From: an uncultured Spirochaetia bacterium | Lineage (GTDB): Bacteria > Spirochaetota > Spirochaetia > SZUA-6 > Bin103 | Direction: 5' to 3' | DNA: 64,000 nt | NCBI GenBank assembly: GCA_958296075.1 | Contig: CATQHW010000003.1 | Location: 434,001 to 498,000 of the forward strand | Shown: piece by piece, positions 7,455 to 15,266 of the stretch | Numbering within the stretch: the stretch's first letter is position 1 | Layout: the number at the start of each line of letters is the position of its first letter | The notes under the pieces: generated by a model | The model's input: the letters and a program-made list of their open reading frames with translations, nothing else | Databases searched by the model: none | What the model was told of the DNA's origin: nothing | Position numbers and translations under genes: made by a program

Positions 7455-8458
7455 CGACGATCGCGTTCTTCAACAACAAGGGGGGAGTCGGCAAGACGTC
7501 GCTGGTCTACCACCTCGCCATGATGTACGCCGACCTCGGCGTATCGGTGGTGGCCGCGGACCTGGACCCGCAAGCGAACCTGAGCGCCATGTTCCTGGAT
7601 GAGGAGCGGCTCGAAGAACTGTGGCCCGACGGCGACCACCGGCAGACGATTCTGGGATCGGTCTCCCCGATACTGAAGGGGCTGGGCGACATCGACGAAC
7701 CGCACGTCGAGGAAATCACGCCGGCCTGCGGCTTGGTCGTCGGCGACCTGGGGTTGTCCCGTTTCGAGGCGAAGCTGTCGGTTGCGTGGCCGGCCTGTCT
7801 GGAAGGAGACGAAGCGGCCTTTCGTACCGAGTCGGCGTTCCACCGGACGATTCTCAAGGCTGCCGAGGTGCAGGACGCGGACGTGGTGTTGATCGACGTC
7901 GGCCCCAATCTGGGAGCGATCAACCGGGCGGCGATCATCGCCGCCGACTTCGTCGTCTTTCCGCTTGCCCCGGACCTGTTCTCGTTACAGGGGCTCCGCA
8001 ACATCGGTCCGACCCTGCGCGACTGGCGTAGAGATTGGCGGGATCGACTTGACCGGGCGCCCGGTGACTCGGGCCTGTCGCTGCCGTCGGCCGAAATCAA
8101 GCCGGCCGGATATATCGTGGTGCAGCATGCCGTCCGGGCCGGCCGGCCCGTGCAGGCGTATGAGAGGTGGATCCGGCGCATTCCCGGCGTATATCGCAAG
8201 CAAGCGCTCGATGGGATCGGGCCGAACGCATCGTCGACCGACGACGACCCCCAATGCCTGGCAACGCTGAAGCACTATCGCAGCCTGATGCCCATGGCTC
8301 AGGAGGCGCGCAAGCCGATGTTCCATCTCAGGGCGGCGGATGGCGCCCTTGGCGGCCACATCTACGCCGTGCAGGACTGCTACGAGGACTTCAAGAGGCT
8401 CGCGGGATCGATCGCCGCCAAGTGCGGCGTCACCGATCGACGGAGCGCTGGCGCCTGA
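7451..8458 (+). CDS. ParA/MinD-type P-loop ATPase
   Basis: 335 aa from a GTG that overlaps the preceding stop (gtga). It has the deviant Walker A of ParA proteins (NNKGGVGKTSLVYHLA), the A' motif (VVAADLDPQANLS) and Walker B (ADVVLIDVGPNLGAI, then FVVFPLAPDLFSLQGLRNIG). Length and the late region (IRRIPGVYRKQALDGIG, then ARKPMFHLRAADGALGGH) fit a ParA subfamily distinct from chromosome or plasmid segregation proteins: no ParB gene or parS-like repeat is seen nearby. Its constant partner here is the AlbA_2 gene, so the pair probably acts as a unit. The cellular function is unknown. Confidence 0.85.
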   Translation: MTTIAFFNNKGGVGKTSLVYHLAMMYADLGVSVVAADLDPQANLSAMFLDEERLEELWPDGDHRQTILGSVSPILKGLGDIDEPHVEEITPACGLVVGDLGLSRFEAKLSVAWPACLEGDEAAFRTESAFHRTILKAAEVQDADVVLIDVGPNLGAINRAAIIAADFVVFPLAPDLFSLQGLRNIGPTLRDWRRDWRDRLDRAPGDSGLSLPSAEIKPAGYIVVQHAVRAGRPVQAYERWIRRIPGVYRKQALDGIGPNASSTDDDPQCLATLKHYRSLMPMAQEARKPMFHLRAADGALGGHIYAVQDCYEDFKRLAGSIAAKCGVTDRRSAGA

Positions 8459-8507
8459 CGGGGTAGCCGCGGGGGGAGCTCCTGCCGCTCCGTCACGGCG
8501 CAATGCG

Positions 8508-8544
8508 CGACGGCCCCGGCCGGCCGGAGCCGGCGGGGCCGTCG
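8508..8544. repeat. GC-rich hairpin, copy 2, between convergent genes
   Basis: Arms cgacggccccggccggc and gccggcggggccgtcg around cgga. It lies between the stop codons of the ParA-type and Hsp20 genes, where it could slow transcription from both sides. Same core and preceding caatgc as 6131-6166, with a base-pair-preserving substitution in the stem. Confidence 0.55.
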
Positions 8545-8561
8545 ATTACCGGAAGCGGGCG

Positions 8562-8990
8562 TCAGCCGGCGTTGATCGGGATCTGCCGCGCCTTGCTCGC
8601 CTGGTTCTTGGGGACGCGCAAGGTGAGCAGGCCGTCCTTGAACTCGGCGCCCACGCCCTCGTGATCGGCGTCTCCCGGCAGCACGAAGCTGCGGGTGAAG
8701 GACGTCTGCCGGCGCTCGCGGACCAGGTAGCCCTCCGACGTGCGCTCTCCCTGGCCGTCTGCGTTGGCGGAGATGGTGAGCACGTTGTCGTCGATGCTGA
8801 CCTTCAGGTCCTGCTCCGCCACGCCGGGCAGATCGGCGTGCACCAGGTAGCCGTCGCCTTCCTCGCGGATGTCGACGGCCGGTGCCCGGTTGCGCGCGGC
8901 CGGCGGCTCGGCGAAGAACGAGTCGAAGATGTGGTCCAGACCGTCGAAGATGCTCGCGCGGCCGGGTCGATACGGTACCAAGGTCCTCAT
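8562..8990 (-). CDS. small heat shock protein, Hsp20/alpha-crystallin family
   Basis: 142 aa with the start at 8990, chosen because AGGAGG lies eight bases upstream (acaggaggcacacc before ATG); an in-frame extension to 9062 lacks such a site. The N-terminus MRTLVPYRPG and GLDHIFDSFF precede an alpha-crystallin domain (about 38-135) with VDIREEGDGYLVHADLPGV, the LRVP segment (GLLTLRVPKN) and a short tail. ATP-independent holdase chaperone in the cytoplasm. Confidence 0.93.
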   Translation of the reverse strand: MRTLVPYRPGRASIFDGLDHIFDSFFAEPPAARNRAPAVDIREEGDGYLVHADLPGVAEQDLKVSIDDNVLTISANADGQGERTSEGYLVRERRQTSFTRSFVLPGDADHEGVGAEFKDGLLTLRVPKNQASKARQIPINAG

Positions 8991-9305
8991 GGTGTGCCTC
9001 CTGTGAGGTGATTCCTCATCTGCAATACATAAAGCAGAACCCGTGCCACCTTTTCGATGCATCCGGTAGATAAGGTATAATCATCTATTCATGCACAGGT
9101 TATATCTTTAGCCGTTCCCCGCGTGGCATGCTTTACCACTCCTGCGACGGTCTCGAGCAGGGTCATTGTGACGCGCGGCGAGTAATCGAAGCCCGTGCCG
9201 AGTCAAACTGACACAGACCGGGGAACGAACCGCCGCGAGCCGTGCCGCGATGCGCCGGCGCCAGCAACCGGCACGTGGTACCGGGCGTGTAGTAGACTGC
9301 GGAGA
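8991..9305. other. intergenic region with AT-rich promoter-like stretch
   Basis: 315 bp between the divergent hsp20 and coiled-coil genes. A local AT-rich stretch (9058-9112) contains TATAAT at 9076-9081 on the plus strand with only a poor -35 match (tttcga); on the minus strand it is the presumed promoter region of hsp20. No sigma-32 or CIRCE-type repeat was recognised. Confidence 0.4.
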
Positions 9306-9767
9306 GTGGCTGACATCGATCCGACGGATAGCGATCTGCACGGCCTGGATCCGGCTGCGGCGCGGGAGGTCGTCGCCGGCTATCTGCAATCGGCGCAGGA
9401 GCTGCGGCGGCAACTGCAATCCGCGCGCGACCAGGAAGCTCTGTGGCGGAAGCGGACCGTGTTGGCCCGGCAGGCCGGCGATATCGAGCTGGCGCAACGG
9501 GCGGAGGCGCGGCTGCAGGAGGCGCGCGCCGTCTGCGAGAAGCTGACCGCGGAGGAGTTCGAGCTGTCGGTCGTCATCGATCGTCTGAAGGCGGAACTGA
9601 AGCGGCTGCAGGCCGCGCCGGCGCTCTCCGGCATCGACGCCGAACTGCTCCTGGCCGACCTGCGGTCTATCTCCGGGGAGCCGGATCCGACCGCCGACGC
9701 GCTCAAGGAACTGCAGACCGAGCAGGAGCTCCGCGAGTTGAAGCGCCGGCTCCAAGGAGAGTCCTGA
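9306..9767 (+). CDS. hypothetical coiled-coil protein
   Basis: About 153 aa from the GTG at 9306 (VADIDPTDSDLHGLDPAAAR). The ORF is open upstream to an ATG at 9195, but that extension is low-complexity and crosses atypical codons, so the later start is preferred without a clear ribosome site. From about residue 25 to 110 the sequence is a continuous charged helix rich in Ala, Arg, Glu and Gln (ELRRQLQSARDQEALWRKR, LQEARAVCEKLTAEEFEL), predicted coiled coil, followed by SGIDAELLLADLRSISGEPD and a final helix. It resembles phage-shock-type helical proteins only in general composition. Function unknown. Confidence 0.6.
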   Translation: MADIDPTDSDLHGLDPAAAREVVAGYLQSAQELRRQLQSARDQEALWRKRTVLARQAGDIELAQRAEARLQEARAVCEKLTAEEFELSVVIDRLKAELKRLQAAPALSGIDAELLLADLRSISGEPDPTADALKELQTEQELRELKRRLQGES

Positions 9768-9776
9768 CCCGATCGG

Positions 9777-10775
9777 TCAGCCGGCCGGGAGGCCCTCGGC
9801 CGGCTCGCAGCGGATCGCGCGGCCGTGCGGGCGCCGGGCATCGGCGCCGCGCAGTAGCGTCTTGATCATGGCCGCATCGCCCCCGGACGGCTCCAGCAGG
9901 CAGAGGTCCGCTTCCCGTCCGGGGGCCAGCAGACCCTTGGCGGCGCAGCCCAGGAGCGCGGCCGGCGTGGCGGCGAGCAGCGCCGCCAGCGCCTCCAGCC
10001 CGATCAGTCCGCGCGCCGGTCCCGACCGGTACAGGGCATCGAGAGACGGCGGCCGGCGCGACGCGCTCATCAGCAGCCGCACGGCGCCGCGCGCGGCCTC
10101 CCGCCACAGGGACGGGTCTTCGATCAGCCAGGCCGGATCGGTGGCGGCCAGCGCCCCGGCGTTCCGGACGCGGCGCAGAAACGGCGGCTCGCGGAGCGGC
10201 CCGACCGCGACCCGACCGCCGCAGGCCGCCGCGCGTTCGGCGGCGGCCACCGCTACGCGTTCCTCGCCGTCCACGGCGATGATGAGCGTCGCGCGCAGGC
10301 GAGCGAGCATCTGCGCGGCGGCATCGAGCAGCGCGGCGCCGCGGCCTGCCGGCAGCACGAACGCCGCGCGGCCGCGCTCGTGGATCGTGCTCGGGGCGCG
10401 GGCGATCTGTTCGACCGTGCCGATCAGCTCCATCGGCGCCACGTCGGTTCCCCACGGCTCGCGCGGCTCGGCGCCCGGCCAGCCGGCGCACGTGACCCCG
10501 GCGGCGGCCCACCGTTCGTGGGGAGGCGTCGCCGCGGTATCGGCCGGGACCAGCGGCAACACCCAGCCCGGCAGCACGACGCGGCCCATGGCGTCGATGA
10601 TCCGCTCCGCCGCCGTCCCGGTCGAGCCGACGGCCGCGATCCAGCCGTCGCGGATCGACAGATCGGCGACGAACCGCCCGCCGGGAGCGGCGATCAGCCC
10701 GGCTTGGAGCCGGACCGTGGAAGGAGCGGGCCGCGTGCCGGCGCCTTGAACGCTGATACCCTGTGATAGCATCAA
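9777..10775 (-). CDS. amidohydrolase-superfamily protein lacking metal-binding histidines
   Basis: 332 aa. The start resembles the composite beta-sandwich of amidohydrolases (LIAAPGGRFVADLSIRDGWI, then AVGSTGTAAERIIDAMGRVV), and the C-terminus has the matching strand region (LLAATPAALLGCAAKGLLAP, then GREADLCLLEP). But the position where active enzymes have GxxDxHxH reads LPGWVLPLVPAD, and no other His pair or carboxylated-Lys motif is visible. It is shorter than dihydroorotases or allantoinases (about 430 aa). Probably a catalytically inactive or repurposed homologue. Its 5' end overlaps the divergent HAD gene by 13 bp. Confidence 0.6.
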   Translation of the reverse strand: MMLSQGISVQGAGTRPAPSTVRLQAGLIAAPGGRFVADLSIRDGWIAAVGSTGTAAERIIDAMGRVVLPGWVLPLVPADTAATPPHERWAAAGVTCAGWPGAEPREPWGTDVAPMELIGTVEQIARAPSTIHERGRAAFVLPAGRGAALLDAAAQMLARLRATLIIAVDGEERVAVAAAERAAACGGRVAVGPLREPPFLRRVRNAGALAATDPAWLIEDPSLWREAARGAVRLLMSASRRPPSLDALYRSGPARGLIGLEALAALLAATPAALLGCAAKGLLAPGREADLCLLEPSGGDAAMIKTLLRGADARRPHGRAIRCEPAEGLPAG

Positions 10776-11644
10776 TCGTGCACCCTCTGCACCGCGTCAT
10801 CCGCGCCCGCGCCAGACCCCTGCGGCCGGTCGCCGCCGGCGTCGAGGCGCGCCTGCGCCCGCTGCCGGGGGTGCGGGCGGTGGCGTTCGACGTCTACGGG
10901 ACGCTCCTGATCTCCGCGGCTGGCGAGCGGACCAGCTACGCCGATCCCGGAAACGGGACCGCGGCCTTGGCCCGGCAGGCGGCCGCCGCCGCCGGCATCA
11001 CGCTCCCGGACGCCGCGTCCGGCCGGCTGCAGGCGGCCCTGGGCGCCGAGATCGCGCGGCGGCGGGCTGCGCGGCGGTCGGCCGGCGTCCGCTACCCCGA
11101 CCCGGACATCCGCGGCGCATGGCGCGCCGTGCTGCGCGACGCGGGCGCCGCGCCCACCGCCGCGTAGGTCGAACGGCTGGCGGTGGAGTTCGAGCTGCGG
11201 GTCAATCCCACCTGGCCGATGCCGCACGCGCTGGAGACGCTGCGGGCGCTGCACGGCCGGGCGGCGCTCGGCATCGTCTCCAACGGGCAGTTCTACACGC
11301 TGCTCATCCTGCGGGAGCTGATGGGAGCGCCGTTCGACGAGCTGATTCCCCGTGACCGCCGCGTCTGCTCCTACCGGCACGGGCACGCCAAGCCGGGCAC
11401 GGAGCTGTTCGAGGCGGCGGCCGATCGCTTCGCGGCGGCCGGCGTCGGCCGCTCGGAATGCCTGTTCGTGGGCAACGACATGCGCAACGACGTCTGGGCG
11501 GCGGCGGCGTGCGGCTGGCGTACCGCCCTGTTCGCGGGGGATGCGCGCTCGCTGCGGCTGCGCGGTGACGACGAGCGCTGCCGCCGCCTGCAGCCGGACC
11601 TGATCGTCACGTCCCTGGCGCAGTTGCCGCCGCTGCTGCGCTAG
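10763..11644 (+). pseudogene. HAD-superfamily hydrolase interrupted by an in-frame TAG
   Basis: One frame covers the whole span, broken only by TAG at 11165-11167 (codon 135; context GCG TAG GTC). Before it: motif I AFDVYGTLL (Asp43, DxYGT as in haloacid-dehalogenase-like proteins). After it: motif II IVSNGQ, motif III KPGTELFEAAADRF and motif IV FVGNDMRNDVWAA. All four HAD motifs are preserved, so the amber codon is recent, read through, or an error. A restart at GTG or ATG near 11183 would give a protein lacking the nucleophile Asp. It is divergent from the amidohydrolase-like gene and 23 bp upstream of alr. Confidence 0.8.
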
Positions 11645-11667
11645 ACCGGCGCGGCTCCCGAAACGAC

Positions 11668-12795
11668 ATGGCGGCCGTCGCCCGCATACGCCTCGACTAC
11701 CTGCGGCACAACTTGGCGGTGATCCGTGCGCACCTGCCGCCGGGAACCCGCGTCTGCTTCGTGGTGAAAGCGGGCGCCTACGGCCACGGCGCGGTCTGCG
11801 CCGCGCGAGCCGCCGCCGGAGCCGCCGATCTGCTGGCGGTCAGCTCGACCGACGAAGGGCGCGAACTGCGCGAGGCGGACATCCGCGGACCGGTGCTCCT
11901 GCTCGGCCCCACGGTGCCCGAGCAGGCGCCGGACGTGGTCCGCTGGCGGCTCACCGCGGTCTGCGCGGACGCTGCCACCGCGCGGGCGATCGGCGGCGCC
12001 AACCGCGGCGGCGCGCCGCTGGCGGTCCATCTGGAACTCGACACCGGCATGCACCGTTCCGGCTGCCGGCCGGCCGGCGCCGACGCCGTCGCGCGCGCGA
12101 TCGCGGAGGTCGACGGCGTGCGATTGGCGGGACTCTGCACCCACTTCTCGGCCGCCGACGCGCCAGACCTGGAGCCGACCCGGCGGCAGCTCGCCGCGCT
12201 GCTGGCGGCCGCCGAAGCCGTGCGCGGGCGCCAGCAGCGACTGCTCGTGCACGCCGCCAACTCGGCGGCGATCGCTGCGCTGCCGGCGTCGCACCTCGAC
12301 CTGGTGCGGGCGGGGCTTGCCGCCTACGGCTACGATCCGTCGTTCGCGGCGCCCCTGCGGGGACGGCTCAAGCCGGCGATGGAGCTCACCACGCGCGTAA
12401 CCGCCCTGCGCCGCGTCCGCGCCGGCGACCACGTCTCCTACGGCCTGCAGTACCGGACTGCGCGCGACACGGTGATCGCCACGATCGCCGCCGGCTACGG
12501 CGACGGGTATCCGTGGCCCGGCGGGCGCGGCGGCGCGACGGCGGAGGTGAGCATCGGCGGCCGGCGCTACCGGTTGGCCGGTCGGGTCTGCATGGACCAC
12601 TGCATGGTCGACGCCGGCGCGCGGCCGGCGCTGCGCGCCGGCGATCGGGTGACGCTGTTCGGCGCGGGCGGCCCGACCGCCGGCGAGGTGGCCGGATGGT
12701 CGGACACGATCCCCTACGAGGTGCTCACCCGCGTCGCCGCGCGGGTGCCCCGCCGCTATGCGTGGACAGCGGAGCAGGCGTCTCCGGCGGAGTAG
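11668..12795 (+). CDS. alr: alanine racemase
   Basis: 375 aa, family length. PLP-dependent interconversion of L- and D-alanine for peptidoglycan. The PLP-lysine segment reads FVVKAGAYGHGA (most relatives have KADAYGHG, so Asp is replaced by Gly next to the Lys). The opposite catalytic Tyr lies in HVSYGLQYRTARDT, and AGYGDGYPW, AGRVCMDHCMVD and DTIPYEVLTRVAARVPR are conserved. The first Met (MAAVARIRLDYLRHNL) fits the family start. Confidence 0.93.
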   Translation: MAAVARIRLDYLRHNLAVIRAHLPPGTRVCFVVKAGAYGHGAVCAARAAAGAADLLAVSSTDEGRELREADIRGPVLLLGPTVPEQAPDVVRWRLTAVCADAATARAIGGANRGGAPLAVHLELDTGMHRSGCRPAGADAVARAIAEVDGVRLAGLCTHFSAADAPDLEPTRRQLAALLAAAEAVRGRQQRLLVHAANSAAIAALPASHLDLVRAGLAAYGYDPSFAAPLRGRLKPAMELTTRVTALRRVRAGDHVSYGLQYRTARDTVIATIAAGYGDGYPWPGGRGGATAEVSIGGRRYRLAGRVCMDHCMVDAGARPALRAGDRVTLFGAGGPTAGEVAGWSDTIPYEVLTRVAARVPRRYAWTAEQASPAE

Positions 12796-12817
12796 CCGTC
12801 TCCGGCGTGGACGCCGA

Positions 12818-13834
12818 TCAGTTCTTGCCCTTGTCGACCAGCCGATCCTTTTCGATCCACGGCATCATCGAACGCAGCTCCTTGCCGACCCGTTCGAGCT
12901 GGTGCTCGGCGTGCTCGGCGCGATCGGCCAGGAAGCCGCGGCGGCCGGAGCGGTTCTTCTCCATCCAGCGCTTTGCGAACGAGCCGTCCTGAATGTCGGC
13001 CAGGATGCGCTTCATCTCAGCCTTCACCTCCGGGGAGATCACGCGCGGCCCGGACTGGTAGTCGCCGTACTCGGCGGTGTCGGAAACCGAGTAGCGCATC
13101 AGCGAGATGCCGCCCTCGTAGACCAGGTCGACGATCAGCTTCAACTCGTGAATGCACTCGAAGTAGGCCATCTCCGGCGCATAGCCGGCCTCGATCAGCG
13201 TCTCGAACCCCGCTCGCATCAGATGGGACACGCCGCCGCAGAGCACCGTCTGTTCGCCGAACAGGTCGGTCTCGGTCTCCTCGCGGAAGTTGGTCTCGAT
13301 CACGCCGGCGCGGCCGCCGCCCAGCGCGCCCGCGTAGGCGATCGCGTTCTCCTTGGCGTTGCCGGTGGCGTCGTTGTGAATCGCCACCAGACAGGGAACC
13401 CCGTAGCCCAGCTCGAATTGGCGGCGCACGGTGTGGCCGGGGCCCTTGGGGGCGACCATCGACACGTCGACCGCCGCGTCGGGCTCGATCTGGCCGAAGT
13501 GGATGTTGAAGCCGTGAGCGAACAGCAGCGTCTTGCCCGCGACCAAGTTGGGGGCGATCGCGTCGCGGTAGACCTCGCCCTGCAGGTGGTCGGGGATCAG
13601 CATCATCACCATGTCGGCCCACGCCGCCGCCGCCGCGGTCGGCAGCACGCGGATGCCCGCGTCCTCGGCCTTGGCGACGCTGGCGCTGTCGGGCCGTAGC
13701 CCCACGGCGACCTCCACCCCCGAATCGCGGAGGTTGTTGGCGTGCGCGAACCCCTGGCTGCCGTAGCCGATGACCGCCACCTTGGCGCCGTGTATTCGGC
13801 CAAGGTCGATGTCGGCGTCGTAATAGACCTTCAA
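12818..13834 (-). CDS. ilvC: ketol-acid reductoisomerase, class I
   Basis: 338 aa. Converts 2-acetolactate to 2,3-dihydroxyisovalerate in branched-chain amino acid synthesis using NADPH and Mg2+. N-terminal Rossmann domain with [15 protein letters not shown]; cofactor-specificity loop VGLRPDSAS, whose Arg and Ser suggest [14 protein letters not shown] and [15 protein letters not shown] follow. The C-terminal knotted domain carries metal-binding acids in [18 protein letters not shown] and [18 protein letters not shown]. It converges with alr and is separate from ilvE in this window. Confidence 0.97.
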   Translation of the reverse strand: MKVYYDADIDLGRIHGAKVAVIGYGSQGFAHANNLRDSGVEVAVGLRPDSASVAKAEDAGIRVLPTAAAAAWADMVMMLIPDHLQGEVYRDAIAPNLVAGKTLLFAHGFNIHFGQIEPDAAVDVSMVAPKGPGHTVRRQFELGYGVPCLVAIHNDATGNAKENAIAYAGALGGGRAGVIETNFREETETDLFGEQTVLCGGVSHLMRAGFETLIEAGYAPEMAYFECIHELKLIVDLVYEGGISLMRYSVSDTAEYGDYQSGPRVISPEVKAEMKRILADIQDGSFAKRWMEKNRSGRRGFLADRAEHAEHQLERVGKELRSMMPWIEKDRLVDKGKN

Positions 13835-14185
13835 TGTGCTCCTCCCGGGCGGCGATCATAGCCGCTGGAAGCCGGCGCCTGCCACACCGGCCGGCGGCGA
13901 ACGATTGGAGCCGCCCGGGCGCGTCGTCAAGCGGCCATCCCACCCGCCGTTCCCGCCTCCCCCCGGCGAGGATGACCGCCCTGCGCGGAACGCGCGCGAG
14001 CGGTTCGGCCACGGAAATGCCGGATAAGTCATTTTCTCGGGGCAAGGTGCATTGACGCCCGCAACCGCGCCCGGTACCGTCGTGGAACTACACGATCCGG
14101 CCGAGCGCTCGCCAATGACAGATATATCAATTACTGTAGGCGGCGAGCGCTGATCGGACCGAAACAGACTAAGGAGGAAATGAGA
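13835..14185. other. intergenic control region of the aap operon
   Basis: 351 bp without a gene between divergent ilvC and aapJ. GC-rich at first, with TTGACG (14052-14057) and a weak TACCGT 17 nt later, then the AT-rich dyad at 14104-14151 and the ribosome-binding site aaggagg just before aapJ. Confidence 0.5.
14104..14151 (+). promoter_or_regulatory. long dyad in the aapJ leader
   Basis: Perfect 10-bp arms agcgctcgcc (14104-14113) and ggcgagcgct (14142-14151) enclose a 28-nt AT-rich loop that itself contains gatatatc and an acag/ctgt pair. It ends 34 bases before the chosen aapJ start. Could be an operator or an RNA switch; no T-run follows, so it is not a plain terminator. Confidence 0.5.
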
Positions 14186-15199
14186 ATGAACATTCGCATG
14201 AAGGCGGTCGGGCTGGCCGCCGCACTGGCGGTCGTGGGGGCCGCAGCGCTGCACGCGCAGACCCTCGCCGCCGTACAGGCCGCCGGAGAACTGAGGTGCG
14301 GTATCAACACCGGCCTGCCCGGCTTCGCCTACACCGACGACGACGGCAACTGGACCGGCTTCGACGTCGCCTACTGCCGGGCGCTGGCCGCCGCCGTGCT
14401 CGGCGACGCCGATGCGGTCACCTACGTCAACCTGACCGGCAAGACCCGCTTCCCGGCACTGCAGTCCGGTGAGGTCGACGTGCTCTCCCGCAACACCACG
14501 TGGACCTTCTCGCGCGATGTCGACCTGGGCTTCACCTTCATCGGCGTCAGCTACTATGACGGCCAGGGCTTCATGGGCCGCAGGTCGCTCGGCGTGATGA
14601 GCGCTACCGAACTCGACGGCGCCTCGGTCTGCATCCAGACCGGCACGACCACCGAGTTGAACCTGGCCGACTTCTTCCGCACCAACGGCATGGAGTACGA
14701 GCCGGTGCCGATCGAGACCAACGCCGAAGCGCGCGCCGCCTATGAGGAGGAGCGCTGCGACGTGTACACGACCGACGCATCCGGGATCGCTGCGACGCGG
14801 TCGACGTTCGGCGATGCGGACGCGCACATGATCTATCCGGAGGTCGTATCCAAGGAGCCGTTGGGGCCGTTGGTCCAGCAGGGCGACGACCAGTGGGCGG
14901 ACATTGCCCGTTGGGTGCTCAACGCGCTGATCATCGCCGAGGAACTGGGGGTGACGCAGGCGAACGTGATGGACATGGCTGCCGGCACCGACCATCCGGA
15001 GATCAACCGGATGCTCGGCACGGAGGGCAGCTACGGCGAGATGCTGGGGCTGGACGCGCAGTGGGCGGTGCGGGCGATCGAGGCGGAAGGCAACTACGCC
15101 GAGATCTTCGACCGGTACCTGATACCGCTCAGCCTGCAGCGCGGGCTGAACGCGCTGTACAAGGACGGAGGAATCCTCTACGCGCCGCCGTTCCGGTAG
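14186..15199 (+). CDS. aapJ: general L-amino-acid ABC transporter, periplasmic binding protein
   Basis: 337 aa. The ATG at 14186 is chosen over the ATG at 14180 because aaggagg lies 8 bases before it and only 2 before the earlier codon. Signal peptide MNIRMKAVGLAAALAVVG with cleavage near ALHAQT. The mature protein has the polar-amino-acid family signature (GELRCGINTGLPGF, NWTGFDVAYCRALAAAVLGD, KTRFPALQSGEVDVLSRNTT). Length and the RFPALQSGEVDVL block fit AapJ/BztA rather than short glutamine-binding proteins. It delivers amino acids to the AapQM permease. Confidence 0.93.
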   Translation: MNIRMKAVGLAAALAVVGAAALHAQTLAAVQAAGELRCGINTGLPGFAYTDDDGNWTGFDVAYCRALAAAVLGDADAVTYVNLTGKTRFPALQSGEVDVLSRNTTWTFSRDVDLGFTFIGVSYYDGQGFMGRRSLGVMSATELDGASVCIQTGTTTELNLADFFRTNGMEYEPVPIETNAEARAAYEEERCDVYTTDASGIAATRSTFGDADAHMIYPEVVSKEPLGPLVQQGDDQWADIARWVLNALIIAEELGVTQANVMDMAAGTDHPEINRMLGTEGSYGEMLGLDAQWAVRAIEAEGNYAEIFDRYLIPLSLQRGLNALYKDGGILYAPPFR

Positions 15200-15266
15200 G
15201 CGATCGGGCCGCGCAGGGCCGCTGACGAGCGGTCCTGCGCGCGGCGCCGCCCTGCAGCTCCTGCTG

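Noticed and set aside
7451-8458. Plasmid-type partition locus
   Set aside because: A ParA-like ATPase is present but no ParB gene, parS repeats or replication gene was seen.
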